This document shows, one piece after another, positions 35,701 to 45,566 of a stretch of 64,000 nt of DNA. The position numbers and the translations under genes were made by a program. The notes under the pieces were generated by a model, which saw only the letters and a list, made by a program, of their open reading frames with translations, had not been told where the DNA came from and made no database searches. This DNA is from Cladorhizidae sp. MBARI D1340-BT2 (Eukaryota; Porifera; Demospongiae; Poecilosclerida; Cladorhizidae), in NCBI GenBank assembly GCA_028752905.1, contig JAQNBH010000010.1:13721984-13785983 (forward strand). The letters are read 5' to 3'. Position 1 is the stretch's first letter, and each line of letters opens with the position of its first letter.

Positions 35701-38700
35701 TTATCCTTGTGGCAGAAAATGTAAGGTAACATTATTATACAATTCTGTTTTTAAATCTAATATTTATTTTTATAGTTACCATTAAAGACACTGCAGTCAC
35801 TTGATAGGTCTATTTCTTTGAAAAAAGGTATTATATATTTAATTATGTGTACATAAGTTATTTTGAACCTGTTGGAATAATCACAAATATGTAGCTATGC
35901 CTTTCCTTTTATCATAAATTGAAATTCTGAAACTATAATAAGCAAATAAAAAATTTTACTGTATGATTCTTGGTCATTTAACAATTCTTAACAATCATGA
36001 TGAAGATGTAGCTGGTGATCTAGCGGCTTCGATAACACTGCCATCAAGTGCTTTTGCCAACATCATTGACCGAACTCAAGTAGGACTCTTCTTTGCACGA
36101 TACCAAAAGTCAACTCTCTTCCCTGTTCGAGAGACAGAGACAGCAAAAGTTGCAGATGCTGGTAGAAACACCATTGTAGGATCCTCAATCATTACTGCAA
36201 CTGTCGTCCCTGAGCTACCATTTGACAATCTCCAGCCACCTGTGTTGATTATCCTGAGTATTCCTACTGAGATCAATGGAAGCGTAAATCAAAATTTTGT
36301 GCATTTTACAATACAAATAGACACATAGAACTAGAAATTTTTCAATGATTTTACTATTCTGTCAACATTGTGCATTACATGCTCAATAGTATGCATATGT
36401 CATGGGAACAACCTTCGCATACCACAGAAGTACATATATATACCATAGTCACTATTTAAATGCTCACACAGCATGGTACACATGAAAAAAATGTACTAGT
36501 ATGCATACCATTTAGAGTGTAATGCACATTTATGTAGTCCAGAATACTAGCTGTAGCAATTTATAAGTTTCAATTTTGTTATGCTTCAGGTGATTCGTGA
36601 AGGGTCTGAAGTTTGCGTTTCCTGGGATTTCAGTGCAGCAGGGAACCTTGGTAACTGGACCCCTGAAGGTTGTGTTAAAGTTGCCACAAATGATGGAGTG
36701 GTAAACTGTGAGTGCGATCATCTCACCAACTTTGCTGTCCTTATTGTGAGTGATAGCTACATAAGTGATGTACAAAACTGTATAAAGCAAATACTTAAAA
36801 CGTAAAATGAATACCCACACTAGCTCTAGAACAAACTCTGAGTTAGGAAGTATTTTTCTTTTACTATTATCAAGGCTCTGAAGTGATTTGTTGGACATTA
36901 CTACTGCCTTTTTGTGAGAAAGAAGGATCTTACCGGTATAAATATATAGAATGGGCCTTTTTTTGGCCCTATAATCCATTTCAACACTCTACCATTCTGA
37001 GATTACAGTGTCATAGGGATGTATTCAAATGTGGAGAGTAAATAAGTCTCATTATCTACCTGTGTCCAATTCATAGCCCTTCACTCTCAGACATACCATG
37101 TGTTTTTATTGTGGCTGGTTGAAATACACACTGTGAATTATTATTCATCTTGTGTATATTTGTGAATGTTCTCTTCAGGATATTTGTCCCAGAGTTCAAC
37201 CAGAAGGCTGCATGAACAGTGTAGTTTTTGATGCTGCTCTCTCTGCCATCACTTACATTGGAGTCTCATTATCTCTGATTGGCTTGATACTTACTGTGAT
37301 TACAATGCTGGCATTCAAGTGAGTAGTAGAAAAGAAGAATAAATATTGAGATATTTAATATTATATACTTTCAATGAACTCTCACTTGACATATTAACAT
37401 TAAAATCACCTTCTCAATAAATTTTATTCACTTGACATTTCGACTAGATGCTCTCGTCTTAATCAGGAATATATATTGGTTGATTGTAAAATGGAAGGAA
37501 GCAATAGTAGATGGAAATAAGAATGTACCATTTTGAGATCAACATTTAGATGGCTCTTTGCCATAGTAAAAATAACGTTCAGATTTGAAAAAAAGTTATA
37601 ACAATACTTGTACACAACTACTACATCAAACAAAATAGCATAGTTCAATCTTTAGGATGTGGCACAGCAGACCTTCACATATCCAAACCCTATGAGACCA
37701 AACCCAGTTTGATAGGTGAAATTAAATTTAATAATAAGTGAAGCACTGGCTTTAAACTAAACATGATTGTGGTCAAGAACTTATTGTAGCTGTTTTTAGT
37801 TTGCATGTCTCTTAACAACAGCTAAAGTAAAAAAATACCACACTGAAGGTTAGGTAGGCAAAGCTTTGATCTTTTTGCAGATCAGACGTGCAACTGCACC
37901 TGTTTATTTAGATGACAGCTGCAAGGCTGTTTAAGTGCCAATGATGTATATTAAATGATTGCTGCAAGGTCAGGTATTTACTACAGAGTAATATACAAAT
38001 TCTGTAGTGTGTCTAATTATTACTTTTTCACAATGCACTATTAATACTATTTCCTTTAAATAGTACAATGCTCTGTTGTTTTAGTTTAATTACGTTACTG
38101 GTTGTGTTAGATGTATAACATGAACAACATCCACATATTGGCAAAAGTCATCTTGTACATTGAAAACAAAGCTTTTACTCATTGCGTATGTTTCATTATT
38201 GACATATATATATGCATATAATATATATACACATATATAGGAAGCTGAGAGATCTTGATGTAACCAAGTTCCACGTCCAACTATTTCTGGCCATGATCTT
38301 CATGCTAGTAGTGTTTGTGGCTGGAGTGGACAGGACAGAAGTAGTCGGAGGATGCATAGCTGCCTCTGTCTTGATACATTACTTTACCTTGACATCCATA
38401 CTATGGATGATGGCTGAAGCTATACTTATGCTCCAGAAATTCGTGTTTGTCTTTCAGCAACTCACCAAGAAGGGAATTATCATTTCTTCTCTAGTTGTGT
38501 GGTGTAAGTTATGAACACAACAAATCCTTAGCTGACATAATGAAATTACAACGATCTTCTCAATAATCACTTCAAATTTGCTCACTTGACATTTCAACTT
38601 GCTCTGGCCTTCTTAATAATGAGTATCGACGGTGTTGATTATTGACAGGATCTGTGTAAATTCATAACAACTCAAACATTTTAAGTTTACCCTCTTTCCT

Positions 38701-41317
38701 TCAAATTTATTTTCCACAAGTTTTGTTGAATTTCTGGTGAGATAATTTATAAAATCTCGAATAAAATTAGAGTACTTGAGAAATCATAATACTTAGCCCC
38801 CTTATATATTTCAGTGACTCCTTTAATAGCAGTTGGAATACCTCTAATTATTGACTTGGCTAATGGAAATGAAGCATCTACTGACCTTATCATAAAGAGG
38901 GGACAATTGTAAGTTCTATTCTACAATTAATCATGATTAACAATATATTATTCTAGATGCTCTAGCCTTCATCATGAATAAATTTTTATTCTGATGAAGA
39001 GCATCTAGTTGAAATGTTGAGAGAGTAAATTTCAAGTTGATTATTGAGAAGATCATTGTAAATTAATTTTTTTATTGATTTCTATTGAGTACTTTTCCTC
39101 TTAATTTTTTATCGGTACTTTTAGGTAGAGTGTACAATTTTCTACTTAATTCAACTTAATTAAGGTATTAGGGAAAGTTTACCACCAGTGAAAAGGTAGG
39201 ATATGCTTAAAAAAGAGAGATATGACATCAGGTCTCAACTTACATAGTGAAGTGGATATTAGCTTCACAGCAGATTTTACTTAGAAAATACATAATCTAC
39301 ACAATGAAATTCATCTGGGTCAATATAATATACCACATTCATGAGTTTTTAAAAGTGCATAACCTCATTAAAATAAGTTGGGTGGATCTCACTCTCTTAA
39401 AAAGATAGTTGGTAGGGTATAGATAGTTACTAGTTCCATTTGTGATGGTGCTTCACATGAGCCACTTTTTTTTAAATAAAGAGTAGGTAATTTGTGAATT
39501 ACCTGTGATGGTAGCGATTTATATTTAAATGCAGTGAACTATTTTATTATGGTAGTTAATTAAATGTTATTGAAAATTAACACATTTCCAAAAATGTTTT
39601 TCCCCGAAGATTTCTTCGAATGCCAACACCACATATATAGCTAACTCAGGGTTGTGTTAAGTTCTTCTAAGAGTGATTCTTTGAATGCCAACACCACATA
39701 GCTAACTCAGGGTTGTGTTAAGTTCTTCTAAGAGTGATTCTTTGAATGCCAACACCACATTGCTAACTCAGGGTTGTGTTAAGTTCTTCTAAGAGTGATT
39801 CTTTGAATGCCAACACCACATTGCTAACTCAGGGTTGTGTTAAGTTCTTCTAAGAGTGATTCTTTGAATGCCAATACCACATCGCTAACTCAGGGTGGTG
39901 TTAAGTTCTTCTAAGAGTGATTCTTTGAATGACGAAACACACACACACTACACACACACACTACACACACATTCTGGACCTTATTATCTAGTCTAGTAGT
40001 CTGTGGTCTGAACTTAAAGAACGTTAATACTAATACAGTACCCCTACAATAGCTCCTTAAATCGGTAAGGGACTCCACTGTAGACGTTGTAGTTTCACAC
40101 ACACACCCTTTGTGAGAAATGTGACATGGAGAGTAATGAAGGGGTTTGTAAGTGAATACAACTTATTTTAATTTATATTATTGAAGTCAGCTGCGGGAAT
40201 GTGTGATGGGAGGGGATACTAATGCTGGCACTGGCTCATGGCACTGGGTAGTCCAAATTCAAGCACTAACTCTCAATGTGCTAACCGTGCTACTCTGCTC
40301 TTAATCTGCCTTAAACTCTGCGGCTTGACTAACAAAATGTTATCCATGCAGCCCAGGGAGGGTGTGGCCATCCTAATTAGTTTAAATAGCATTCTTCCAC
40401 CTACTAGTAGTTAAGCAGCTCTGATGATGAAAGTTACAAGCTATAGTTATATTTCGAAGGAGAAACTCACTTTTAACATCATTACCTCAGCATACCTACT
40501 CTAAATAGTATTAGGATGCAATATTTATTGCTTTATCATGTGTACATATTGTTTGTCTTCTTTACATGCAAGCATTACCTATTATCCATTTCTTTTATGC
40601 AGCTGCTTCCTCGACAATGTTGTCGTTTTTTGGTCGGCTTTCTTGGGGCCAATTTTAGCAGCCATTCTAGTCAACATTGTGATCTTCATTATAGTCATAG
40701 TTGTACTGGTTAGACAAAAAAGACGAATGCTGTCTCGTGAGAAGAAACATAATATGGATTTTTAAAAAGTCATTCTTCTCGTGATCAGTCTGGCTGGAAT
40801 AATGTTCTTATTTGGAATCTCATGGATATTTGCTGCTTTCACTTTCTCTGTCCAAGAAATCCGCAAACCCAGTCAAGTTCTCTTCACTGTCTTCAATTCC
40901 TTTCAAGGATTCTTCATCTTTTTATTCTTCTGCATCATTAGCAAGGAAACGCGTGACATGTGGAAAGATGTTCTGTGCTGTGGCAAGTACAAGTCTAATT
41001 ATTCCAAGCACAGCATGAAATTTAGCAATGCCTCATCCAAGTATAAAGACCATAGTAAGAACCTCAAGCTTGGAAATCCCTCATCTTCAGATTACACATC
41101 AGAGAACAATTTGAGCACTGGCATTTTCTCAAACAACAGGAAAACTTTATCCGAGACTCCTTTATATTTGAAGTATACTTCTGCTGGCAAGAAAAGTGTT
41201 TCTGAAATTGAACCTGAGCCAACAAATCCGGCAAGGGAAGAGAAGAAAGAAGTCTCGGCAAGCATTGAAGGCAAAAATGATGATAATGAATATACCCTAT
41301 CATATGTTAACTTATGA
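20555..41317 (+). CDS. Adhesion G-protein-coupled receptor (13 exons, one in-frame stop)
   Basis: Exons: 20555-20739, 26007-26635, 31285-31496, 32480-32647, 35470-35552, 35615-35720, 35776-35827, 36012-36283 (start could be 36006), 36590-36745, 37179-37318, 38241-38503, 38815-38908, 40603-41317. Every junction has GT...AG with agreeing phase, and the sum is 3075 nt. Order: signal peptide (residues 1-23), unknown N-glycosylated ectodomain (62-271), hormone-receptor motif (272-342), GAIN region (343-614), GPS with HL^T cleavage at 614/615, seven TM segments (about 643-898) and a Ser/Lys/Glu-rich cytoplasmic tail. The receptor should sit in the plasma membrane and be self-cleaved, with TNFAVLI as tethered agonist. 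Codon 841 (40763-40765) is TAA in the last intracellular loop, with the frame open on both sides, so it is a substitution, an error or a null allele. AATAAA follows at 41329. Confidence 0.88.
20740..26006. other. aGPCR intron 1
   Basis: It is 5.3 kb long. It holds a 26-base C run (21262-21287), a (GTT)n tract (22620-22655), AT-rich simple DNA (22860-22980) and one hammerhead-like repeat fragment (22798-22850). A plus frame at 21782-21994 starts ATGGCGGCGGGG and is the only GC-rich start in the region; no family was recognised. Otherwise nothing is identifiable. Confidence 0.55.
22798..22850 (+). repeat. Hammerhead-like repeat fragment (intron 1)
   Basis: It carries GTCGAAATATT, AAGTTGATTATTAAGAAGATC, the same downstream tail as the intron 10-12 copies. 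The CTGATGA part is missing. Confidence 0.3.
26007..26635 (+). CDS. aGPCR exon 2: ectodomain of unknown fold
   Basis: This long exon encodes about 210 residues with several N-glycosylation sequons (NMS, NST, NDS, NGT, NVS, NTS) and only two cysteines. It is rich in beta-branched and aromatic residues, compatible with a beta-sandwich. I do not recognise a named domain. It starts after a clear TTTCCAG acceptor and ends ATAG|GTAAGA. It lies where other adhesion receptors carry ligand-binding modules. Confidence 0.8.
26636..31284. other. aGPCR intron 2
   Basis: It is 4.6 kb with no recognised gene. It contains a 15-base G run (28684-28698), an (AC)n-like tract near 28485-28505, and a tandem repeat at 31009-31180. 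The part from 29500 to 30700 has slightly higher coding-like texture but no frame or motif I can name. Confidence 0.5.
31009..31180 (+). repeat. Short tandem repeat in intron 2
   Basis: Four units of about 40-50 bases are built on gttataggacattaataatg followed by gatgta-like spacers. They end about 100 bases before the HRM exon. Confidence 0.75.
31285..31496 (+). CDS. aGPCR exon 3: hormone-receptor motif (HRM)
   Basis: The exon encodes FCTAEK, a Trp (YSWEKT), PCNLTSNVATRQCGLGGVW and PNISLC. Four cysteines and the CGLGGVW/CxxxGxW-type core match the HRM domain found ahead of the GAIN domain in many adhesion receptors. Phase 1 in and phase 0 out agree with its neighbours. Confidence 0.85.
32039..32210 (+). 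repeat. Dispersed direct repeat, unit 1 (intron 3)
   Basis: About 165 bases are shared with 33090-33242 (gacctaagtac, gccagttgctgagcta, atatgttagtgtgtgaagatttgtcacagag, atcctggtaggattactt). They are diverged by substitutions and small gaps. The two copies flank exon 4 in the same orientation. Possibly a short interspersed element, but no tRNA-like promoter was verified. Confidence 0.7.
32480..36283 (+). CDS. aGPCR exons 4-8: GAIN domain
   Basis: Exon 4 (32480-32647) encodes amphipathic helices (LRITEADVVQQTTNVLVMVESFL). Exons 5-7 encode a helical subdomain (MMEIVNIISSLLQWEANLF, ALAAQYAQSLL) and exon 8 the beta-rich part (ASITLPSSAF, TRTQ-like and VGLFFARYQ segments, then LQPPVLIILSIP). This order matches subdomains A and B of a GAIN fold. 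Exon 5 (35470-35552) is 83 nt and was found by phase: it supplies the AG that completes the Arg codon at the start of exon 6. Exon 8 has two possible acceptors six bases apart. Confidence 0.78.
32648..35469. other. aGPCR intron 4
   Basis: It is 2.8 kb with a (CA)n-rich tract at 32879-32992, the second dispersed repeat, and otherwise nondescript AT-rich sequence. Confidence 0.5.
33090..33242 (+). repeat. Dispersed direct repeat, unit 2 (intron 4)
   Basis: Partner of 32039-32210; slightly shorter and missing about 10 bases near its start. Confidence 0.7.
36590..36745 (+). CDS. aGPCR exon 9: GPCR proteolysis site
   Basis: Fifty-two residues contain the GPS pattern: C and W (CVSWDF), W and C (NWTPEGC), then CECDHLTNFAVLI. 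The cleavage tripeptide HL^T is intact, and the downstream hydrophobic peptide TNFAVLI is a typical tethered agonist. The exon is bounded by GCTTCAG and ATT|GTGAGT. Confidence 0.93.
37179..41317 (+). CDS. aGPCR exons 10-13: seven-transmembrane domain and tail
   Basis: Exon 10 carries TM1 (AITYIGVSLSLIGLILTVI). Exon 11 carries TM2, TM3 (HYFTLTSILWMMAEAILML) and most of TM4. Exon 12 completes TM4 and the second extracellular loop. Exon 13 carries TM5 (FWSAFLGPILAAILVN), the basic loop RQKRRMLSREKK, TM6 (LAGIMFLFGISWIFAAF), TM7 (FNSFQGFFIFLFF) and a tail of about 125 residues. The FxFGxxWxF-type TM6 and the NxxQGxFIF TM7 motifs are class B2 hallmarks. The TAA at 40763-40765 lies between the basic loop and TM6. 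Confidence 0.9.
37398..37471 (-). repeat. Hammerhead-like dispersed repeat (intron 10)
   Basis: The minus strand reads CTGATTA, then GAC...GTC able to form a stem, then GAAATGTC. This resembles the CTGATGA / stem II / GAAA core of the hammerhead ribozymes carried by Penelope-like terminal repeats, with one core base changed. Related copies are at 38549-38628, 38948-39064 and 22798-22850. Confidence 0.35.
38549..38628 (-). repeat. Hammerhead-like dispersed repeat (intron 11)
   Basis: A diverged relative of 37398-37471. It shares TTGAAATGTCAAGTGA and the flanking tail ATTATTGAGAAGATCG on the minus strand. The first core box is mutated. Confidence 0.35.
38948..39064 (+). repeat. Hammerhead-like dispersed repeat with head-to-head palindrome (intron 12)
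   Basis: The plus strand reads TTCTGATGAAGAGCATCTAG, then TTGAAATGTTGAG and the shared tail ATTATTGAGAAGATCATTG. Just upstream an inverted half (CTAGATGCTCT...TTCATCATG) makes a palindrome of about 55 bases. CTGATGA and GAAA boxes are both intact in the plus copy. Confidence 0.4.
39612..39930 (+). repeat. Minisatellite in aGPCR intron 12
   Basis: Five units of about 61 bases share gattctttgaatgccaacaccac, ctaactcagggttgtgtta and gttcttctaagagt blocks. The first unit has a 4-base insertion (tata). A short (CA)n tract follows. Units are nearly identical, so expansion is recent. Confidence 0.9.
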
Positions 41318-41328
41318 AAAGCAGAGGT

Positions 41329-41334
41329 AATAAA
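41329..41334 (+). promoter_or_regulatory. Possible polyadenylation signal of the aGPCR
   Basis: AATAAA lies 12 bases after the stop codon. Its nearness to the stop makes a longer 3' UTR equally likely. Confidence 0.3.
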
Positions 41335-41817
41335 TTTGTAGACTGACTGTTATTTATGTTCATAGCATAGCTCATACTGTCATAACCCATGAAAAAATAT
41401 TACTATATACTATTATATTTCTAGTAGAACATTATATTATGGTCATTGGATAAATTTAGACAACAAGTGTCTGAGTAAACTCTAATATAATGTATTTCAG
41501 AACGAAGTTTCTAGAAAAGTAAATGGCACTTAAGCTGAAAATATTAACTTCCTGGACAATTTTTTAAGATTCTATAAAAAGTGAGTGTGTTTTACCAAAA
41601 ATATAGCATAGATAACAAACTTTCTCAATATTCAAACTTAACCATACAATTTTTACGCTAGATAGTCTATGCAATAACTTAACGTTTTAAATTTCTGCGG
41701 TGATGTGTATAAATCTCTAATCTCTAAGTGGAAATGTATAAAGTTCAGAGCAGGATTTGCACGTTATAAATATTTATTAGTTTATTATTTTTTTATTAGT
41801 TTAGGTATAGCTATAAT

Positions 41818-41884
41818 GCAGGTTTCGGTTACAACTGATATATGTCAGGGAGGATGACATATATCAGGTGTAACAGAAGCCTGC
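41818..41884 (+). ncRNA. miRNA-precursor-like hairpin 1
   Basis: Two 30-base arms (41818-41847 and 41855-41884) pair except for two mismatches and one G-U, around a 7-base loop (gggagga). The total length of 67 bases is that of a pre-miRNA. It lies 500 bases after the aGPCR stop, outside the segmental repeat. It could also be a tiny palindromic MITE. There is no expression evidence. Confidence 0.45.
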
Positions 41885-41887
41885 TGT

Positions 41888-41960
41888 ATATATTCATGCA
41901 GTATTCTGTTTTGCTTCAGTAAAATACTTTGTGTATATCAGAGCAAAACAGAATATGAAT
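41888..41960 (+). ncRNA. miRNA-precursor-like hairpin 2
   Basis: A 13-base perfect stem (ATTCTGTTTTGCT at 41901-41913 with its complement at 41940-41952) is extended by TATTCAT/ATGAATA past a small bulge. The loop is 26 bases. It starts four bases after hairpin 1 ends, so the two form a tandem pair. Confidence 0.4.
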
Positions 41961-42688
41961 AAAAATACAGAGGTTGAGACTCATGTCCATGGAAATGGGA
42001 AATCTTCGATATAAGTAGGAAAAACTACACACAATTTACACCACTAGTATAATAGATTTGATAAAAGTATGTTTTTAACAATATATGAAAGTTAGCAGCC
42101 TTCACACACAAAAAAATGATGGCAGCATGCTGTAGGACTAGACATATTGGCTATGCTGGATGGTAGGGATGCTGGTGAGTTGAGCATCAATATATAATAT
42201 ATATGGTACTCATTGCTGTGAACATCTTAAAATAATACCAGATTTAACTCTGATCACTTGCAGAATCTGATCACTTCACTCCTTACATAGTGTAAATATG
42301 ATCAGGTAAATAATATTTCCCCCGAGTAGTTAAAACCAAAAAAGCCTGCTGCAATATCTGGTATTACATAATTGTGATGTTTGTTGGATCTACTTGTAAC
42401 AATAATGCAACTGTTAGGAAGTCCTGCATCTTTCATGTATCTGATCAACTGAGAGTTCATTGAGAATATTGGATGACTGGTCAAAAGAAAGGAAAAATAC
42501 TTATCCCATGCCAGCTACAAATATTTCAAGGACATTATTATATATAATATAAAATTTCTATATTATACTTGAAAGTATTTTTTATTGCAATTTACATTTC
42601 ACTGCCAACATAACAGCTAAAAGCTGAAATTTTTGCTTTCATAATTCAGCCTAATTTATTCTAATTATAGGAATTTTGGCGTGGTTAA
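41961..42688. other. Spacer
   Basis: AT-rich; no gene or repeat recognised. Confidence 0.5.
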
Positions 42689-42759
42689 TGTGGTGTTTAG
42701 ATGGCTATGGTATTATGAGGCAGAGATAACTTGTGAATCAAGAGACAAGATATATTCAT

Positions 42760-43128
42760 GTCCACACAGATTCGAACATCTCCATTTTTCTTTGGGATGA
42801 TAACCAGGGGAGATACCCATGGAGTAGCTCCTTCCACTTTCTCAATAATTCCTGATTCTCTAAGCGTTCTAGCTCTTGAGCTACTTTTTTTCTCAGGTGA
42901 AAAGGAATTTGACGAGCACATTGAACAACTGGGGTTACGGTACGGTCGATGTGGAGCTTGATATTGGTGTTTCAAATTTCCGATCCCTATAAAAAGGTTT
43001 GGGTGTTGCTGAACTAACACATCACTCCCAGTTGATCGATCCTGAATTTGATTTATCGTGATATCAATGAGACCAAATTTTGTGGCTCTCTTGTAGCTGA
43101 GAAGAGATCCATGGTTTCCTTGTAACAC
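42760..43128 (-). pseudogene. Ty3/gypsy RT, N-terminal fragment
   Basis: Reads RPYRNP-like lead, RTLRESGIIEKVEGATPW, VSPLVIIPKKNGDVRICVDM. This is the first RT block; the catalytic YxDD region is deleted. The frame then enters LTR sequence. Confidence 0.85.
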
Positions 43129-43640
43129 ATGGATTGTAGATGTGTTGTGTTTCTGCTTGAATTCAAGACAGCTTCAAATTTCCCAACTACCACAAGCTGT
43201 GATTTGGAACCATAAGCAAAAAGACGCTTGGTTAGATTCTCGAGCTTAATTTTCTTGGATTCATCGATTTTTGCAAATGTGCTCTCATCGAAGATATCTG
43301 TCGATGCACCAGTGTCAACAATCATCTTGATGGGAGCACCATTCATGTTAATCTGTACTTCAGGTCTTTTGGAATCAAATGAATCTTGTACAAGGTCTAT
43401 AAGTACTCATCATCAGTGCTACTGTCCTCAATCTGCTGCTGAGATACTTCTGTTGACACATGATGCAAATGTTATTTGGAGGGTGTGGTGATGGGCATTG
43501 ATGTGAGTTGCTATAACTATTGTCATTAGTCTGTTTGGATAGACACACCTTAGCGAAATGATTTTGTTTTCCACACTTCCAGCAAGTTTGACCTTTGGCA
43601 GGGCAGGGATTGTTTGTGTGCGGTCATGTCAATCCACAGT
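43053..43640 (-). pseudogene. Ty3/gypsy CCHC knuckle and retropepsin
   Basis: CWKCGKQNHFAKVC near 43590-43540 is a zinc knuckle. MIVDTGASTDIFDESTF at 43346 and below is the protease active site (DTGAS), followed by LFAYGSKSQLVVVGKF. The order gag, CCHC, PR, RT is that of ordinary gypsy elements. Confidence 0.85.
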
Positions 43641-43743
43641 TTCGGCATTGGGTGTTCTTCGTTGATAGTGGCTTACTCCTACGAAATTGCTTTCCTTTGC
43701 GAACATAATTTACCGATTCAACAGAACCTTGAGACAATGACTT

Positions 43744-44265
43744 CTATATTCCATCTGCTTGTGATTCACTATTTTCTAGGGAACATGCTCTGGACAAAAG
43801 ATTAGCAAGAGTGAGTCTTTCTTCATGTAGAGCAAACTTTCTGAGACGCTTTGACTCGCAGTTCTGAATTATTGTCGAGTTCAATTCTTTGTCCAGATCA
43901 TTAAACTCACAGTTAGCTGCCAAACTTCTCAGTCGTATGGCAAATTGAGCTACAGTTTCACCCTTCTGTTGAGCTTCCTGTCGAAATTGAAAAATTTCAA
44001 AGTCCACATTCTTCTTTGGTGAGAAATATTCAGTTAGCTTAGTTATGGCTGTGCCATAGTCATCTCCAGCATCAGGGATGGTATCAAATATTTCTTGTGT
44101 TGTTTGTCCAGCTTGATACAGGAAGAGTGCATTCTTCTGTTTGTCATCTGTGACGTTCATGGCTACCAGGTATATCTTGAAACGCTTTGTCCAACTCTTC
44201 CACCTCTGACTTAGTGAACTAGGTTCATGTATTAGGGTCAAATTGGGGTAACGGTGACAACTCAA
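43744..44265 (-). pseudogene. Ty3/gypsy Gag
   Basis: This open frame of 173 codons has the capsid-like pattern WKSWTKRFKIYLVAMNV, QKNALFLYQAGQTTQEIFDT, LTEYFSPKKNVDFEIFQFR and QFAIRLRSLAANCEF. A partial second copy is at 59128-59540. The repeat-unit boundary cuts this gene at about 43866. Confidence 0.85.
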
Positions 44266-44390
44266 TCCTGGCTACCATAGCTAATAGCTAGCTACAATAG
44301 AACTATCTTTGATCCTCGTCTCCAGTTGTGGTGTTTAGGTGGCTATGGTATTAGGAGGCAGAGATAACTTGTGAATCAAGAGACAAGATA

Positions 44391-45087
44391 TATTCCAATC
44401 ACATGCATATCACACACTAATACAATCCATCGTGACGTAACAACATATGACGTATGATGATAATGTGGCGTATATAATAACTAAATAATTTAGTTGATTT
44501 TGCTGGTATGACAAATTGCTACTTTTATCAAGCAGAATGAAGCTTACCTCTGACAATGTCAACTCATCGCTGTTCTATCATGTTAATAACGCTACCACCC
44601 ACCACTTGCAGAAGAGGAAGCTGTAATTCATAGCTAATAAAGTAGAGCAGGTACTATATACAACCAGTGAAAATGTTGTAGCTATATACTCCATCGAAGT
44701 GTCAACATATGTTCATCTAAATTACCTTATGGTTCCCCTGAGGTTGGATTAAAACATATAATGTTTTCAACATTGCTGAAAATGGTGCTTCGATGTAACT
44801 GAAGTGAAGATCTTCAAGTAATTTATCTTTCCCAAGTAAAATTACTGACTATGAAGCAGCACTTCACTAACTAGCCACTTAGTCTAAGTTTGGTGACTAA
44901 ACTTCCAATATCATTAAGTTCCAGATCCCCACAGCATCGACCAAGAGAAACTTACTGTTGTGCTGTTAAAATAAGCCATGCAAATTGGAGGATAAATTTG
45001 TCAATTTGCAAGAATCTGCCACTCAAAGTTGATGCAGTCAAAAAGTAACCTTGAAAAAGCCCACTCAAGGGTAAATTTTGGAAAATA
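44391..45087. other. LTR body or spacer in the segmental repeat
   Basis: The rest of the 5' LTR of the gag-bearing element should lie here; its far end could not be fixed. No coding signal. Confidence 0.4.
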
Positions 45088-45330
45088 GTGATAAATTGGA
45101 TGACACCAAAACCTAAGCCATGTGGAATGGAAGTACTGGCCTCTGTGTGTGGTAAATCTGTCATCAATGAAGCCCTACTACAGATGCAAGTGATACTGAT
45201 GCAATGCCCAAAGAGACAGACCACATTAAATAATGAGTGTACGACACAAGTGGTCAGTACAAGTTTATCCAACTCTCTCTGTATAATAAGATATTATATT
45301 ATATTAACAAACTTTCAGCTCGTTGTATAA
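45088..45330 (+). pseudogene. Possible piggyBac-like transposase fragment, copy 2
   Basis: The frame reads MTPKPKPCGMEVLASVCGKS, then VVSTSLSNSLCIIRYYIILTNF. The first part resembles the KPxxWGIKxx box and the last part the LP.N..YxxxFDNxFTS box of piggyBac-family transposases, with material missing between. Identical frame at 60295-60537. Weak call; the opposite strand is also open. Confidence 0.3.
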
Positions 45331-45566
45331 CAATGTAAGGTAATACTTGTTTTATTTACATATTACTGCCTCTATAGAGCAAGCTGGTTCTCCAGATTTA
45401 GAGAGTTAAATAACTTTTCAGCTATTGCAAATGTCAGTGATGACATTTTAAGTGACAATGGAAACTTTGTAATTGTTTTAGTTGCAAAAACATCATTATT
45501 TAATTACTAATTATTTCTGTGGGTTGCATTAACCATGAATATGTCTAACAAGACAGTGTCCCTGTC

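Larger units (their letters stand above)
42689..44390 (-). mobile_element. Internally deleted Ty3/gypsy element (standard gag-PR-RT order)
   Basis: On the minus strand: LTR end (CTAAACACCACA, boundary at 44327), primer site (44309-44324), gag, CCHC, protease, start of RT. The element then jumps directly to the last ~69 bases of an LTR (42757-42689). RT core, RNase H, integrase and most of the 3' LTR are deleted. The primer site pairs with ctttgatcctcgtctcca (gatcctcgtcgcca in copy 3), a tRNA 3' end different from that of the Gmr1-like element. Its gag half forms the left end of the segmental repeat unit. Confidence 0.8.

Noticed and set aside
36530..36979. 149-codon minus frame overlapping the GPS exon
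   Set aside because: It is the shadow of the receptor exon and its AT-rich intron; the plus strand carries the GPS signature.
40735..40788. A 54-base intron that would remove the TAA in the receptor (GTGAGA...GATCAG)
   Set aside because: The phases do not agree, so joining these sites would shift the frame ahead of TM6.
44952..45272. 106-codon minus frame
   Set aside because: It is opposite the possible piggyBac-like fragment and is not preserved at full length in copy 3.
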